Positions 9,749 through 17,604 of a DNA stretch of 64,000 nt are shown here, piece after piece (position 1 is the first letter of the stretch; every line of letters starts with the position of its first letter). Origin of the DNA: a virus. The position numbers were made by a program, and so were the translations under genes. The stretch spans positions 1-64,000 of the IMG/VR virus record IMGVR_UViG_3300012211_000003; one strand, 5' to 3'. The notes under the pieces were generated by a model, which was not told the DNA's origin, searched no databases, and saw nothing but the letters and a program-made list of their open reading frames with translations.

Positions 9749-9752
9749 AAAT

Positions 9753-10310
9753 ATGCCACATAAAGCAGAGCAACAGAAAGCCGATGCCTATCAGTCACAA
9801 CAGCAGACGGCGACCAACACGGCTATTCAAGCGGCTGGACCTGATCCGTATATCGAAGCAGCAAAGAAACACGCGGCTGGCGAACTGGAGGGGATGGGCA
9901 AGGGCGACTTCAGCGGTATAGACGAGGTATCGAACATCAACACTGCGGCGAATCGGGTTAGATCGATGTCCCGGACGCCCATCGGTGACGCCGAACTCGG
10001 GAAGTACTCGGCTGACCCGAATTACACCCAGCAACTCGATAGTTATAACAAGCGGGTGTTTGATGCCTCGGTCGGTGATGCCACACTCGGCGCCGTCGAA
10101 GATGCGCGAAACTATGATACCAACTTGCTTTTACAGGGTGGGGCTCAAGGACTTCAGGCGCGGCAGGGTCAGGCAAACGCTTACGAAGGAACCCTTGGGG
10201 TAGCCCAACAGGGCGTTCAGTTTAGTCGTCGTCCATCGTTCTGGTCACAATTGGCGCTGGCTGGAGCTGGCGCAGCCGGGCAAATAGGCGGAGCGTACGC
10301 AGGTAAGTAG
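9753..10310 (+). CDS. Small internal virion/ejection protein candidate
   Basis: 185 residues from ATG 9753. It is Ala/Gln/Gly-rich, mostly helical, cysteine-free, and ends with a glycine-zipper hydrophobic segment (residues about 165-185, GAGAAGQIGGAYAGK). Cys-free, Gln/Ala-rich proteins with glycine zippers are typical of internal or ejected virion proteins, and the proteins at 17605 and 18937 share this. There is no clear ribosome site before the ATG. Function inferred. Confidence 0.5.
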   Translation: MPHKAEQQKADAYQSQQQTATNTAIQAAGPDPYIEAAKKHAAGELEGMGKGDFSGIDEVSNINTAANRVRSMSRTPIGDAELGKYSADPNYTQQLDSYNKRVFDASVGDATLGAVEDARNYDTNLLLQGGAQGLQARQGQANAYEGTLGVAQQGVQFSRRPSFWSQLALAGAGAAGQIGGAYAGK

Positions 10311-11024
10311 ATGCTAATAACCATCGCGTCGGACATTCTGAAATACTGGGACTCGCCTGAACTGGCGGTCGAGCTGTGGATAATCGCCAAACAATCGTTC
10401 GTGGCTGTCGATGGCGTCAATCAGGTGTCCATCCAGGCTTCGGGTTTCGAAGGCGATTTCAAACAGCGAATAACCTGCACGCCGGATTTGAACGCCAAAA
10501 CCCTGAGTATCCCATCGGCTGTACTCTACTCGACGACCGATGCGGCAACGCCAACGGGAACATTTGCGAAGTACGGAGCGAAGTTTTATACACCAGATGG
10601 AACGTCCTTGGCGGATTTCGGGAAGCTAACCGACTTCTTTTTGACTCACACCCGGATGTCCACAACCTGGGAGTTGGTCGAGATCGATAACGACGTTCCG
10701 ATCAACAGGTTTCAGAACTACCGGGATTTCTTTATCTCACAGACCGGTCGAATGGGCTGGGTTGGTCGAGAACTGGACAATGGGGAGATTTCACCAAATG
10801 TTGACAACTGCGACTGGCTCGGCACGAACAACACGACGCCGCAGGTACTTAATCCGGCTGGCTTCACGAATTCGCGAAAGGGTCAGCGGCTTAGCTTTAT
10901 TTTTGGGGATGCCGTCACTCAGTATCCGACCACTCAGGGAAATCTGAGTTTCGGAATCGGCAGTATTCTGACAGTCAGGTACAACGGAACAGCCTGGTTA
11001 TTCGAAAGTATGATCCAACAATAG
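10311..11024 (+). CDS. Tail-region protein, unknown
   Basis: 237 residues starting directly after the previous stop. Mixed alpha/beta, aromatic-rich middle (R-F-Q-N-Y-R-D-F-F-I-S) and a C-terminal strand region (FGIGSILTVRYNG). No family recognised. It sits between ejection- and fibre-type genes, so baseplate or fibre attachment is possible. Confidence 0.5.
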   Translation: MLITIASDILKYWDSPELAVELWIIAKQSFVAVDGVNQVSIQASGFEGDFKQRITCTPDLNAKTLSIPSAVLYSTTDAATPTGTFAKYGAKFYTPDGTSLADFGKLTDFFLTHTRMSTTWELVEIDNDVPINRFQNYRDFFISQTGRMGWVGRELDNGEISPNVDNCDWLGTNNTTPQVLNPAGFTNSRKGQRLSFIFGDAVTQYPTTQGNLSFGIGSILTVRYNGTAWLFESMIQQ

Positions 11025-11031
11025 GAGCGTT

Positions 11032-11388
11032 ATGCCCGGACAATTCTCAGGAACAGTAACATTGACAGCGGCGGACACGAAGTATCTGCTTTCGGACTTG
11101 ATAAAAGCGGTCGATTCGACAGCCGAGTTCAGTGTCAGTGAATTGACAGTCAAGTCGGATGACACGGTTCCAAATACCGCTCCGATCTTCAAAGGATCTT
11201 CACGGATGGTCAGCCCCGGCGCTGGACTCCCTCCGGTTGATTACGGTCGGAAGCTGGACGTTGGTGACAGTTTCACTATAGGTCAAGGAGCAGAGGGCAA
11301 CGCCGTGGATACCTCGAATAAGAAGCTCTATTACTTTATGTCGACGGCGGCGGGCCAGAAGATGCACGTTGATACGGTGGTGAAATGA
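11032..11388 (+). CDS. Small beta-rich tail protein, unknown
   Basis: 118 residues; ATG 11032 follows GGAG. It is strand-rich with Thr, Ser and Val and no Cys. Its last four bases overlap the start of the next fibre gene. In size and composition it resembles 3760-4017; both may be small adaptor or decoration proteins. Confidence 0.5.
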   Translation: MPGQFSGTVTLTAADTKYLLSDLIKAVDSTAEFSVSELTVKSDDTVPNTAPIFKGSSRMVSPGAGLPPVDYGRKLDVGDSFTIGQGAEGNAVDTSNKKLYYFMSTAAGQKMHVDTVVK

Positions 11389-12794
11389 GAATCAAATTAT
11401 TAATACTACTGGTCCTGCTGTTCTGCGGAGTCGCCGATGCCCAGGACTCGCAATCAGCGGCCCGTCGAATAAAGGTCGTGGCGACACTTCCGGCGACCTG
11501 CTTGACGACCACCGCACAGAAAGACGTGGTAATCAAGACCGGCGCGACACCGGGATTATATTACTGTGCGGCCGATGGAGCTAGCTGGACACAGGACGCG
11601 GGCAGCACTGGTATAACCAACGGGGCCGGGAATAATGTAATCACCAAGTCGAATGGTACGAATATCGTCGCGTCTGGACTGACCGATGACGGAACGACGG
11701 TTACGTCTGCTGAGAACCTTGCGCTTGGGTCAAATAGCCTGACAATGACTGGCTCGCTGGGTGCAACAGGTGCCCGATTGACCAAGGGCTGGTTTACCGA
11801 TCTCCAGGTAACTAATGCTATTGCCGGTAGTATCACTGGAAACGCAGCGACGGTCACGACAAACGCCAATCTGACCGGTCCAATAACCTCGTCTGGAAAC
11901 GCAACGTCAATCGCCTCACAGACGGGGACCGGCACAACGTTCGTAGTCAACACGTCGCCAACGCTGGTTACACCTAACATCGGAGTGGCGACTGCTACGT
12001 CGCTGGCGTCTGGCGCGATCACCGATAGCTCAACATTCGTTCAAACCAGCAATTCAGCGGCAGCATTCGAGTCCGGTCCAAATGGTTCGACAAATCCAGT
12101 TGTTAGAATAAAGACAAATACTGCGTCACAAGCTGATGGTATCCAGATTGACGGCCTTGCTGCTGGTTCTGGCACGACTATCACGGCGCTGTCGAGTGGA
12201 TCGAATTCACCAATAACCCTTACGCCAAAAGGAAATGGCGCGGTTGTTCTTCCTCCCGGCCCTGACACGGCCACGAATGGCTTGGGGTTCACCGGGTTTA
12301 CGAATATCGGCATCGGCGCCGGCAGTAACGCTCTCAGGTTGTTCAATAATGGCGAGCGTTTTGCTATCACAAGCTCTGGGATGATTACCTACAGCACGGC
12401 CCTCATCGGCTTTTCCAGCAGTGGAACAGTCGAGGGGACGATGGATGTTGCGATATATCGTAACGCTGCGGGCAAACTGGAGGTCAACAGCGGTACAGCC
12501 GGAACGTTTCGCGATCTGATCGTCCGTCAGTATTTTGCCGACTCGACAGCGGCTGGGTCTACTGGCGCGCAGACAATAAATAAAAGCGTCTTCTCCGTTC
12601 AATTCGCCGGGGCGGCCACGTCCCTTGTAGTCACAAACAGTCTGGTGTCGACGGCAAGTTTTCCGATCTGCACGGTTAACACGAATGACACAACGATGAA
12701 GAGCGTGGCGGCTGTGCCGACAAGCGGAACACTGACGCTGACTGCGAACGCGGCAGCGACCGGAACAACGGTCGTTAGTTGCGTAATTCACTGA
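11385..12794 (+). CDS. Fibre-like protein with signal peptide and Cys module
   Basis: 469 residues. The first 20 residues (MRIKLLILLVLLFCGVADAQ) form a textbook Sec signal peptide with cleavage predicted after ADA. The recurring module follows (LPATC ... GLYYCAADGASW). The remainder is Gly/Thr/Ser/Asn-rich beta sequence with repeating T-x-N-x-T and G-N-A-T units, typical of phage fibres. A cleavable signal on a fibre suggests export during infection or a shared origin with host surface proteins. It is coupled to the previous gene by ATGA. Confidence 0.6.
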   Translation: MRIKLLILLVLLFCGVADAQDSQSAARRIKVVATLPATCLTTTAQKDVVIKTGATPGLYYCAADGASWTQDAGSTGITNGAGNNVITKSNGTNIVASGLTDDGTTVTSAENLALGSNSLTMTGSLGATGARLTKGWFTDLQVTNAIAGSITGNAATVTTNANLTGPITSSGNATSIASQTGTGTTFVVNTSPTLVTPNIGVATATSLASGAITDSSTFVQTSNSAAAFESGPNGSTNPVVRIKTNTASQADGIQIDGLAAGSGTTITALSSGSNSPITLTPKGNGAVVLPPGPDTATNGLGFTGFTNIGIGAGSNALRLFNNGERFAITSSGMITYSTALIGFSSSGTVEGTMDVAIYRNAAGKLEVNSGTAGTFRDLIVRQYFADSTAAGSTGAQTINKSVFSVQFAGAATSLVVTNSLVSTASFPICTVNTNDTTMKSVAAVPTSGTLTLTANAAATGTTVVSCVIH

Positions 12795-12806
12795 GGAAGG
12801 TCCATC

Positions 12807-13208
12807 ATGAAAGTGAAAAACATCTGTTTATTTTTGGTCATACTGTTGGCTGGATTTCTGGCTGGTACATTAGCGGATCGGCATTTACACTCGTCGGCGT
12901 CTACCAATGGACTAGTTGAGTCTACGCCAGCACCATTGGTCACTCCGGGCGCTCCGACGACCTTTACGGCAACTGCGACTATCACAATGACGCTGGGCAG
13001 CTCCACGGTCGATCAGGCTACCGCGAACGCATTGCGAGCGGCTGTGCTGCTGGATTACTGCAAGGCGAAGGGGCTTGACCAAACCAGTCCCGGAACGTCA
13101 GTCGATACCGACGTGAAGGCGCTGCTTAAAGCTATCGTCGTCGGCTATCGAGCCGATCAGGCCGGAGTGACACAGAGAGCCGTAGATAACGCGGCGATTC
13201 AACCATAA
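12807..13208 (+). CDS. Small membrane-anchored protein, unknown
   Basis: 133 residues. Residues 6-23 form a signal anchor (ICLFLVILLAGFLAGTLA). A Thr/Pro/Ser linker follows and then a helical domain with one Cys (LLDYCKAKG) and a tyrosine-containing motif (GYRADQAG). It lies between two fibre-type genes with SD GAGG. It might be a periplasmic or envelope protein; function unknown. Confidence 0.5.
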   Translation: MKVKNICLFLVILLAGFLAGTLADRHLHSSASTNGLVESTPAPLVTPGAPTTFTATATITMTLGSSTVDQATANALRAAVLLDYCKAKGLDQTSPGTSVDTDVKALLKAIVVGYRADQAGVTQRAVDNAAIQP

Positions 13209-13217
13209 CGAGGTAAA

Positions 13218-14732
13218 ATGTCCGACACCCCAAGACTGCGAGCCCCCAGCGGGCCGACACTGCCAGCAACATGCACGCCTGGACCGCCACAGGCTGATCA
13301 GTTTATAAAGACTGGCAGTAATCACGGTCTTTATATCTGTACCGCTCCGAATGTATGGGAGCTTCAGGCGAACGCTGCGACAGGTGGGGTTACCTCGGTC
13401 AACGGAGATTCTTCGACTCATCAACTAATTGCGATTGGTTCCGCTGGCAGCGCCCCGAACGTCGATAGTGCCTCGACTCCCGGTACAACCAAAATTAATG
13501 TTCCAGCCGCCAGTCCGACCGTTGCGGGAATCGTCACCACGGCATCACAGGAATTCGCCGGAGCAAAGACCTTTGATAACGATGTCTCGTGTTTCGCTAC
13601 TCTCCACGGACTCGCCGTAGAGACAGGCAACGCCCAGACAAATGTGACCGGCGTTGACATAATGTCCTTTCCGAACGACACAGGAACGGGCACGGTCATC
13701 AACAGATTGGCGAAGTTATCGAACGGCAAGGCCATCATTCCGACGACCAGCGACCGCGAAGGAATAATCGGCGTCGTCAAGGGACTAGCGGGAGCGACAG
13801 GAAATTGCCAGATTGCGGTCGGTGGAGTCGCGACGGTCGCCACGGACGGAGCATGGACAATCGACAACTACGCGGTGGTCAGTATCTCGGTAGCTGGTAA
13901 GGTCCATGATGGCGGTAACTCCCGACCAACGGACGTACAGGTAATAGGTCGATTTCTCGATACTGGCGGTTCGGCTGGTTTCGCAACTCTATTGATCTTC
14001 ACACCTGGAATCGTCTACGGCGGTGGTGGTGGCAGCGGAAATGCCGAACCTCTGGGATACGCGGCAATGATGATCGGCGTTTCGACTCCCAATCAGGTCG
14101 TGATGCTGCTGCCGATCAATGACTCGTTCACGCTCTCATTTACAGGATCGACAGCAATCGCCGAGGTTGCGGCCACTGCTCAAACGGATTTCCTGGTCAA
14201 AGTCAACGGTGCGACCAAGATGACAATCAGGTTCGCTGCCGCTGGTACAATCGCGTCACTGGTGGGCATCACCTCGGTCAACGTAACTCCCGGTGACATC
14301 GTTAAGATCGTGGGGCCAGCCTCGCCCGATCTCACCTTGGCGAATTGCGCTTTCAATCTGAAAGGTACGTCGAGCGTTCCGGCTTCAACGGTCGTCGGCA
14401 TCGCAGACAATATAATTGGTCCGACGACACCGAATCAGAAGATACTTATCTATGTTGCGAATGCTCCATTTACATTGTCGTTCACGGGGTCAACGGGTAT
14501 CGCGGAAGTGGCGGCAACCGCTCAGGCAGATTTTGGAGTTTGGGTTGGCACAGCCACATCGAACGGTACGCTTAAATGTACCTTTAGATTCGCGGCGTCG
14601 GGGACCATTCCGTCGCTGGTTTCGCCTACTTCGACTTCCATTGTTTCAGGTGACGTGATAAGAATAATTGGGCCGGCCACTCCCGATCTGACGCTGGCAA
14701 ATATTGCGTTCAACCTGAAAGGACTTACGTGA
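13218..14732 (+). CDS. Tail fibre with Cys module and duplicated tip domain
   Basis: 504 residues with SD GAGG. The N-terminus, without signal peptide, carries the same module (LPATCTPG ... GLYICTA) seen at 4054 and 11385. The middle is beta-rich. Residues 281-391 and 392-504 are two copies of one domain, each with FTLSFTGST, EVAATAQ, FRFAA and PDLTLAN. Tandem tip domains are common in receptor-binding fibres. The stop overlaps the next start (GTGA). Confidence 0.6.
   Translation: MSDTPRLRAPSGPTLPATCTPGPPQADQFIKTGSNHGLYICTAPNVWELQANAATGGVTSVNGDSSTHQLIAIGSAGSAPNVDSASTPGTTKINVPAASPTVAGIVTTASQEFAGAKTFDNDVSCFATLHGLAVETGNAQTNVTGVDIMSFPNDTGTGTVINRLAKLSNGKAIIPTTSDREGIIGVVKGLAGATGNCQIAVGGVATVATDGAWTIDNYAVVSISVAGKVHDGGNSRPTDVQVIGRFLDTGGSAGFATLLIFTPGIVYGGGGGSGNAEPLGYAAMMIGVSTPNQVVMLLPINDSFTLSFTGSTAIAEVAATAQTDFLVKVNGATKMTIRFAAAGTIASLVGITSVNVTPGDIVKIVGPASPDLTLANCAFNLKGTSSVPASTVVGIADNIIGPTTPNQKILIYVANAPFTLSFTGSTGIAEVAATAQADFGVWVGTATSNGTLKCTFRFAASGTIPSLVSPTSTSIVSGDVIRIIGPATPDLTLANIAFNLKGLT
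14058..14729 (+). repeat. Tandem duplication encoding fibre tip domain
   Basis: Two consecutive copies of about 111 codons (14058-14390 and 14391-14729) within the fibre gene. Shared protein blocks include FTLSFTGST, AEVAATAQ and IVGPASPDL/IIGPATPDL. The DNA has diverged, so the duplication is not recent. Confidence 0.75.
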
Positions 14733-16573
14733 TTCGAACAACTCTGATCCTGTCGATGCTCTTTGGAGGAGTCTTAATGCCGACGTTTGTTGCGAGAAAT
14801 ATCCAGCCCACAATCTTACAGCCGAACCTCGTCGCACAATGGAGTTTCGTCGAAGGGTTCAATCAGTGGTCGCTCAACAAGGCCGGGGCATCTGGGTATC
14901 CAGTTAACATCTTTGGCGCGTATAGCGAACAGCTTACCCAGACTCTCGACTCCCCGACGCAGCAATGGTCCCAGCCCGGCACGACACTGACTGACTTTTA
15001 CGGCGGGACGACTGATCCGAATGGAAACAACTCGGCAACTCGGGTTCAGATGATATCCGGCTCGGGGTCAGCGCTCTATCTTACTTTGACCCTGGCCAAC
15101 GTCGCCTACACCCTTTCTGTTTATGTCAAATCAAATACCGGCTCGTCTCAGGCGATTAGAATGGGTAACGCTGCCTCGCCGGGCACTGATAAAACCGTCA
15201 CGACATCATGGACGCGAGTTTCACAGACGTTCACCCCATCGGCAGGAAGCAATATAGTAGGAATCCTAAACGATACCGCACTCGACGTTTTGGACATCTC
15301 AGTCTATGGGTTTCAGCTTGAACTCGGTAGTTCGCCAACAGCCTATCCCCTGCCAATAGCCGACCTGATGCTGGGTTCGCAATCTTACGTGGACGCGAAC
15401 GATCCGACGTGGAACGCGACCGGACTTACCCATGGCGCGTCGGTTTACACTCACGGAATCAGTACCGCCCCATTGACCTTTTCAAATATCACCGTTTATA
15501 GCGTCTTCAAGAAATCACCCGGCACGGATTCACCCGGTTTCTTTGAGCCGATACTGACAAGCGAAGCGCCCGGTTACAAGATCGTGATGGAATCGCGTGA
15601 CAGTCTAAACGCAGGAACAGCCGCTAATAGCGTGGGGCCCGGTTTTGGCTTTGGTTTTGGTGGGGGCGCGCCTCCGGTGAAAGTCGCCAATGCCAGCGGC
15701 GTGAAAGTTGATGACGGGGCTTGGCATGTGTTCGCGGCAACATATGATGGGGCAAATATAAAACTGTACTTCGACGGCACTCAGGTAGCACAGCAACCGC
15801 TTGTAGTCGGCTCACAAACGGTTCATCGATTTTACACTGGAATATTCGAGCAGATCGCATCGGCTACAAATTATTTTCCCGGTACGCTTGGCAATATTGC
15901 GATTTACTCAGCCGCCCATTCAACCGCGCAGATCCAGCAAAACACCACGACGTTACAAGGAGTTATGGCCTATCGCGGTATCTGTATGCCAGCGCCGACG
16001 CAATTTATAGGAATCGAAGGCGATTCAATTGCTGCCGGTCTTGGGCTGACTCAGGCGCAACGATGGTCATGGCTGATGCTCCAGTCGATCACGCCGGTTG
16101 TCCAGCAATGGAATGATGCGGTGGGTGGTTCAACAGTAGCGAATGCCACTGCCCGCACTGCGGTTTTTAATCAAGCGATCAACCTGAGCACACCGCGCCG
16201 ACTGCTGGTAGTTGAACTGGGCGCAAATGATATAACTGGCGCGGCCGGTACGGGGCTCGCATTTGTCGCGGCTCTGAAGACCTACTGCATCGCCCAGCGT
16301 GCGGCTGGGTGGAATAAGATCGTGGTCGTTCCTGTGTTGCCAAGGGGAGACATATCAGGCTTCAACACAGAACGAAATATAGCAAACGTGGCAATCGCGG
16401 CTGACCCATCGTTCTACGACGCCCTGGCTGTGATAAATCCAACAATGATGGCCGACAGCGCGCCAAGCAATGCAACATTATATCAACCCGATTTGGTGCA
16501 TCCGACGGCGCTCGGTAATTCGACTTATCTATGGCCGGGAATTCAGGTATCGGTAATTCCGCTACTTCCCTAG
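14729..16573 (+). CDS. Tailspike-like protein: lectin domains plus SGNH esterase
   Basis: 614 residues from GTG 14729 (GTGA overlap). A carbohydrate-binding-like beta domain covers about 60-210 and a LamG/concanavalin-type domain about 220-400 (WHVFAATYDG, LYFDG). A C-terminal SGNH/GDSL hydrolase runs about 425-614: GDS at 431-433 (Ser433 nucleophile), GAND at 498-501 and DLVH at 588-591 (Asp588/His591). Such modules deacetylate or de-esterify surface polysaccharide, so this is probably a spike enzyme. The first 20 residues look like a signal peptide, but a second start at 14777 would omit most of it. Confidence 0.75.
   Translation: MIRTTLILSMLFGGVLMPTFVARNIQPTILQPNLVAQWSFVEGFNQWSLNKAGASGYPVNIFGAYSEQLTQTLDSPTQQWSQPGTTLTDFYGGTTDPNGNNSATRVQMISGSGSALYLTLTLANVAYTLSVYVKSNTGSSQAIRMGNAASPGTDKTVTTSWTRVSQTFTPSAGSNIVGILNDTALDVLDISVYGFQLELGSSPTAYPLPIADLMLGSQSYVDANDPTWNATGLTHGASVYTHGISTAPLTFSNITVYSVFKKSPGTDSPGFFEPILTSEAPGYKIVMESRDSLNAGTAANSVGPGFGFGFGGGAPPVKVANASGVKVDDGAWHVFAATYDGANIKLYFDGTQVAQQPLVVGSQTVHRFYTGIFEQIASATNYFPGTLGNIAIYSAAHSTAQIQQNTTTLQGVMAYRGICMPAPTQFIGIEGDSIAAGLGLTQAQRWSWLMLQSITPVVQQWNDAVGGSTVANATARTAVFNQAINLSTPRRLLVVELGANDITGAAGTGLAFVAALKTYCIAQRAAGWNKIVVVPVLPRGDISGFNTERNIANVAIAADPSFYDALAVINPTMMADSAPSNATLYQPDLVHPTALGNSTYLWPGIQVSVIPLLP
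14765..14779 (+). promoter_or_regulatory. Internal ribosome site and alternative start
   Basis: GGAGGA (14765-14770), six bases, then ATG 14777, in frame at codon 17 of the SGNH gene. The first start (GTG 14729) also has AAAGGA upstream. The two starts would give forms with and without the hydrophobic leader. Confidence 0.55.
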
Positions 16574-17134
16574 CTAAGAGATTGCAGGTAAAACGTGTAC
16601 GTTCCCAACCAGATAATTCGCGATGACCAACAGGTCGGTAGCAGTTACCGCTCCGTCATAATTGACATCGGCGGCGGCTCTCTGGTCGGCGGTCAACGTG
16701 ACATTTCCAACCAGCGCATTCGAGAGGGCCAGCAGGTCGGTGACGGTAACAAATCCGTCGCCGTTCAAATCACCGTACCGGGTAAACTGAGGAACTGGAT
16801 GCGGAAGGCCACCGGATATTGGCAGACTTGTGTTACTGATGTGTCCGGCAAGCAACAGTTGCAGGGTCACCAGATCGTTGTTATCCAGATAGTCACTGTC
16901 TGTGTAGCCGCGATAGAGATTTGCCAGCGGGTAATATTCGGAAAGGGTCAGATGGCTGATGACCATCGACTGAAGCCTGATGGCGTCGGCGGCATCAACG
17001 GTTCCAGACATATCGACATCGCCCCAGCGGGAAGGATCGACACAGGAACAGTCTTGAGCGTTTACTGAAGTGTGATTGACGGAAACGAAAATGAACAGGG
17101 CAAATACGGAAAGGATCAGCCTGAATTTATGCAC
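16574..17134 (-). CDS. Secreted dockerin-type calcium-binding protein
   Basis: 186 residues on the opposite strand to all neighbours. GTG start with AAAGGA eight bases upstream. Residues 1-26 are a signal peptide (cleavage after VNA). Four EF-hand-like loops follow in two pairs: 39-50 (DVDMSGTVDAAD), about 78-87, 122-133 (DLNGDGFVTVTD) and 156-167 (DVNYDGAVTATD). Each strong loop is followed by a dockerin-type helix such as LLALSNALVG. Dockerins bind cohesin domains in secreted or surface complexes. The gene has its own promoter and its stop abuts the stop of the SGNH gene, so it looks like a moron acquired from a host. Confidence 0.8.
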   Translation of the reverse strand: MHKFRLILSVFALFIFVSVNHTSVNAQDCSCVDPSRWGDVDMSGTVDAADAIRLQSMVISHLTLSEYYPLANLYRGYTDSDYLDNNDLVTLQLLLAGHISNTSLPISGGLPHPVPQFTRYGDLNGDGFVTVTDLLALSNALVGNVTLTADQRAAADVNYDGAVTATDLLVIANYLVGNVHVLPAIS

Positions 17135-17177
17135 TGGAATTGTCCTTTTGGTGATTTTGCTCCCTCAAGCAGCCTGG

Positions 17178-17206
17178 GTTATATCAAAAGATTATTCCAC
17201 TGTCAG
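17178..17206 (-). promoter_or_regulatory. Promoter of dockerin-type gene
   Basis: Read on the minus strand: CTGACA (17206-17201), 17 bases, TATAAC (17183-17178). The predicted start is near 17171, leaving about 37 bases before the GTG, with a ribosome site. Confidence 0.6.
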
Positions 17207-17280
17207 TAAGGAATCATACACAGGTGATTATGTGCCAGAAAAGTTACAAGGCGTGTTAAAGTGATGACAAAGGAGCATCT

Positions 17281-17595
17281 ATGAAACCACAATACAGAGC
17301 AACGGCATTCGTCTTACTAATCGCGCTCATCTTGCTGGCAGGTGTTTTTCTGAAGATCATCGCACAGGAAAAGCCAAAGGGCATCGCCGTCAAATCCGAA
17401 GAGCGTAAAGTCACGGCAGTCGATTTCAAACCGGGTGACGCAGCCCAACTCGCGTTATTGCGTGTCCAACGACAGGAAATCGACAAGCAAATCAGCGGGA
17501 TTCTTCAAAGTTATAATCTCGACGGCTCGGAGATCGTGACCGATGCGCGGGGTAACTGGACAGGCTTGAAGATGCCGGAAGTCAAGAAACAGTAA
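17281..17595 (+). CDS. Single-pass membrane protein, unknown
   Basis: 104 residues with AAAGGAG before the ATG. Residues 8-27 form one membrane helix (AFVLLIALILLAGVFLKIIA). A soluble helical segment (AAQLALLRVQRQEIDKQI) resembles a short coiled coil. It could be a spanin- or holin-like lysis protein or an envelope partner of the ejection proteins. Place before 17605 and 18937 favours the second. Not recognised. Confidence 0.5.
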   Translation: MKPQYRATAFVLLIALILLAGVFLKIIAQEKPKGIAVKSEERKVTAVDFKPGDAAQLALLRVQRQEIDKQISGILQSYNLDGSEIVTDARGNWTGLKMPEVKKQ

Positions 17596-17604
17596 GAGGG
17601 CACT

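Noticed and set aside
17091-17264. Plus-strand ORF with a hydrophobic stretch overlapping the start of the dockerin-type gene
   Set aside because: It has no ribosome site and lies over the minus-strand signal-peptide region and promoter; the hydrophobicity can be explained by the region's composition.
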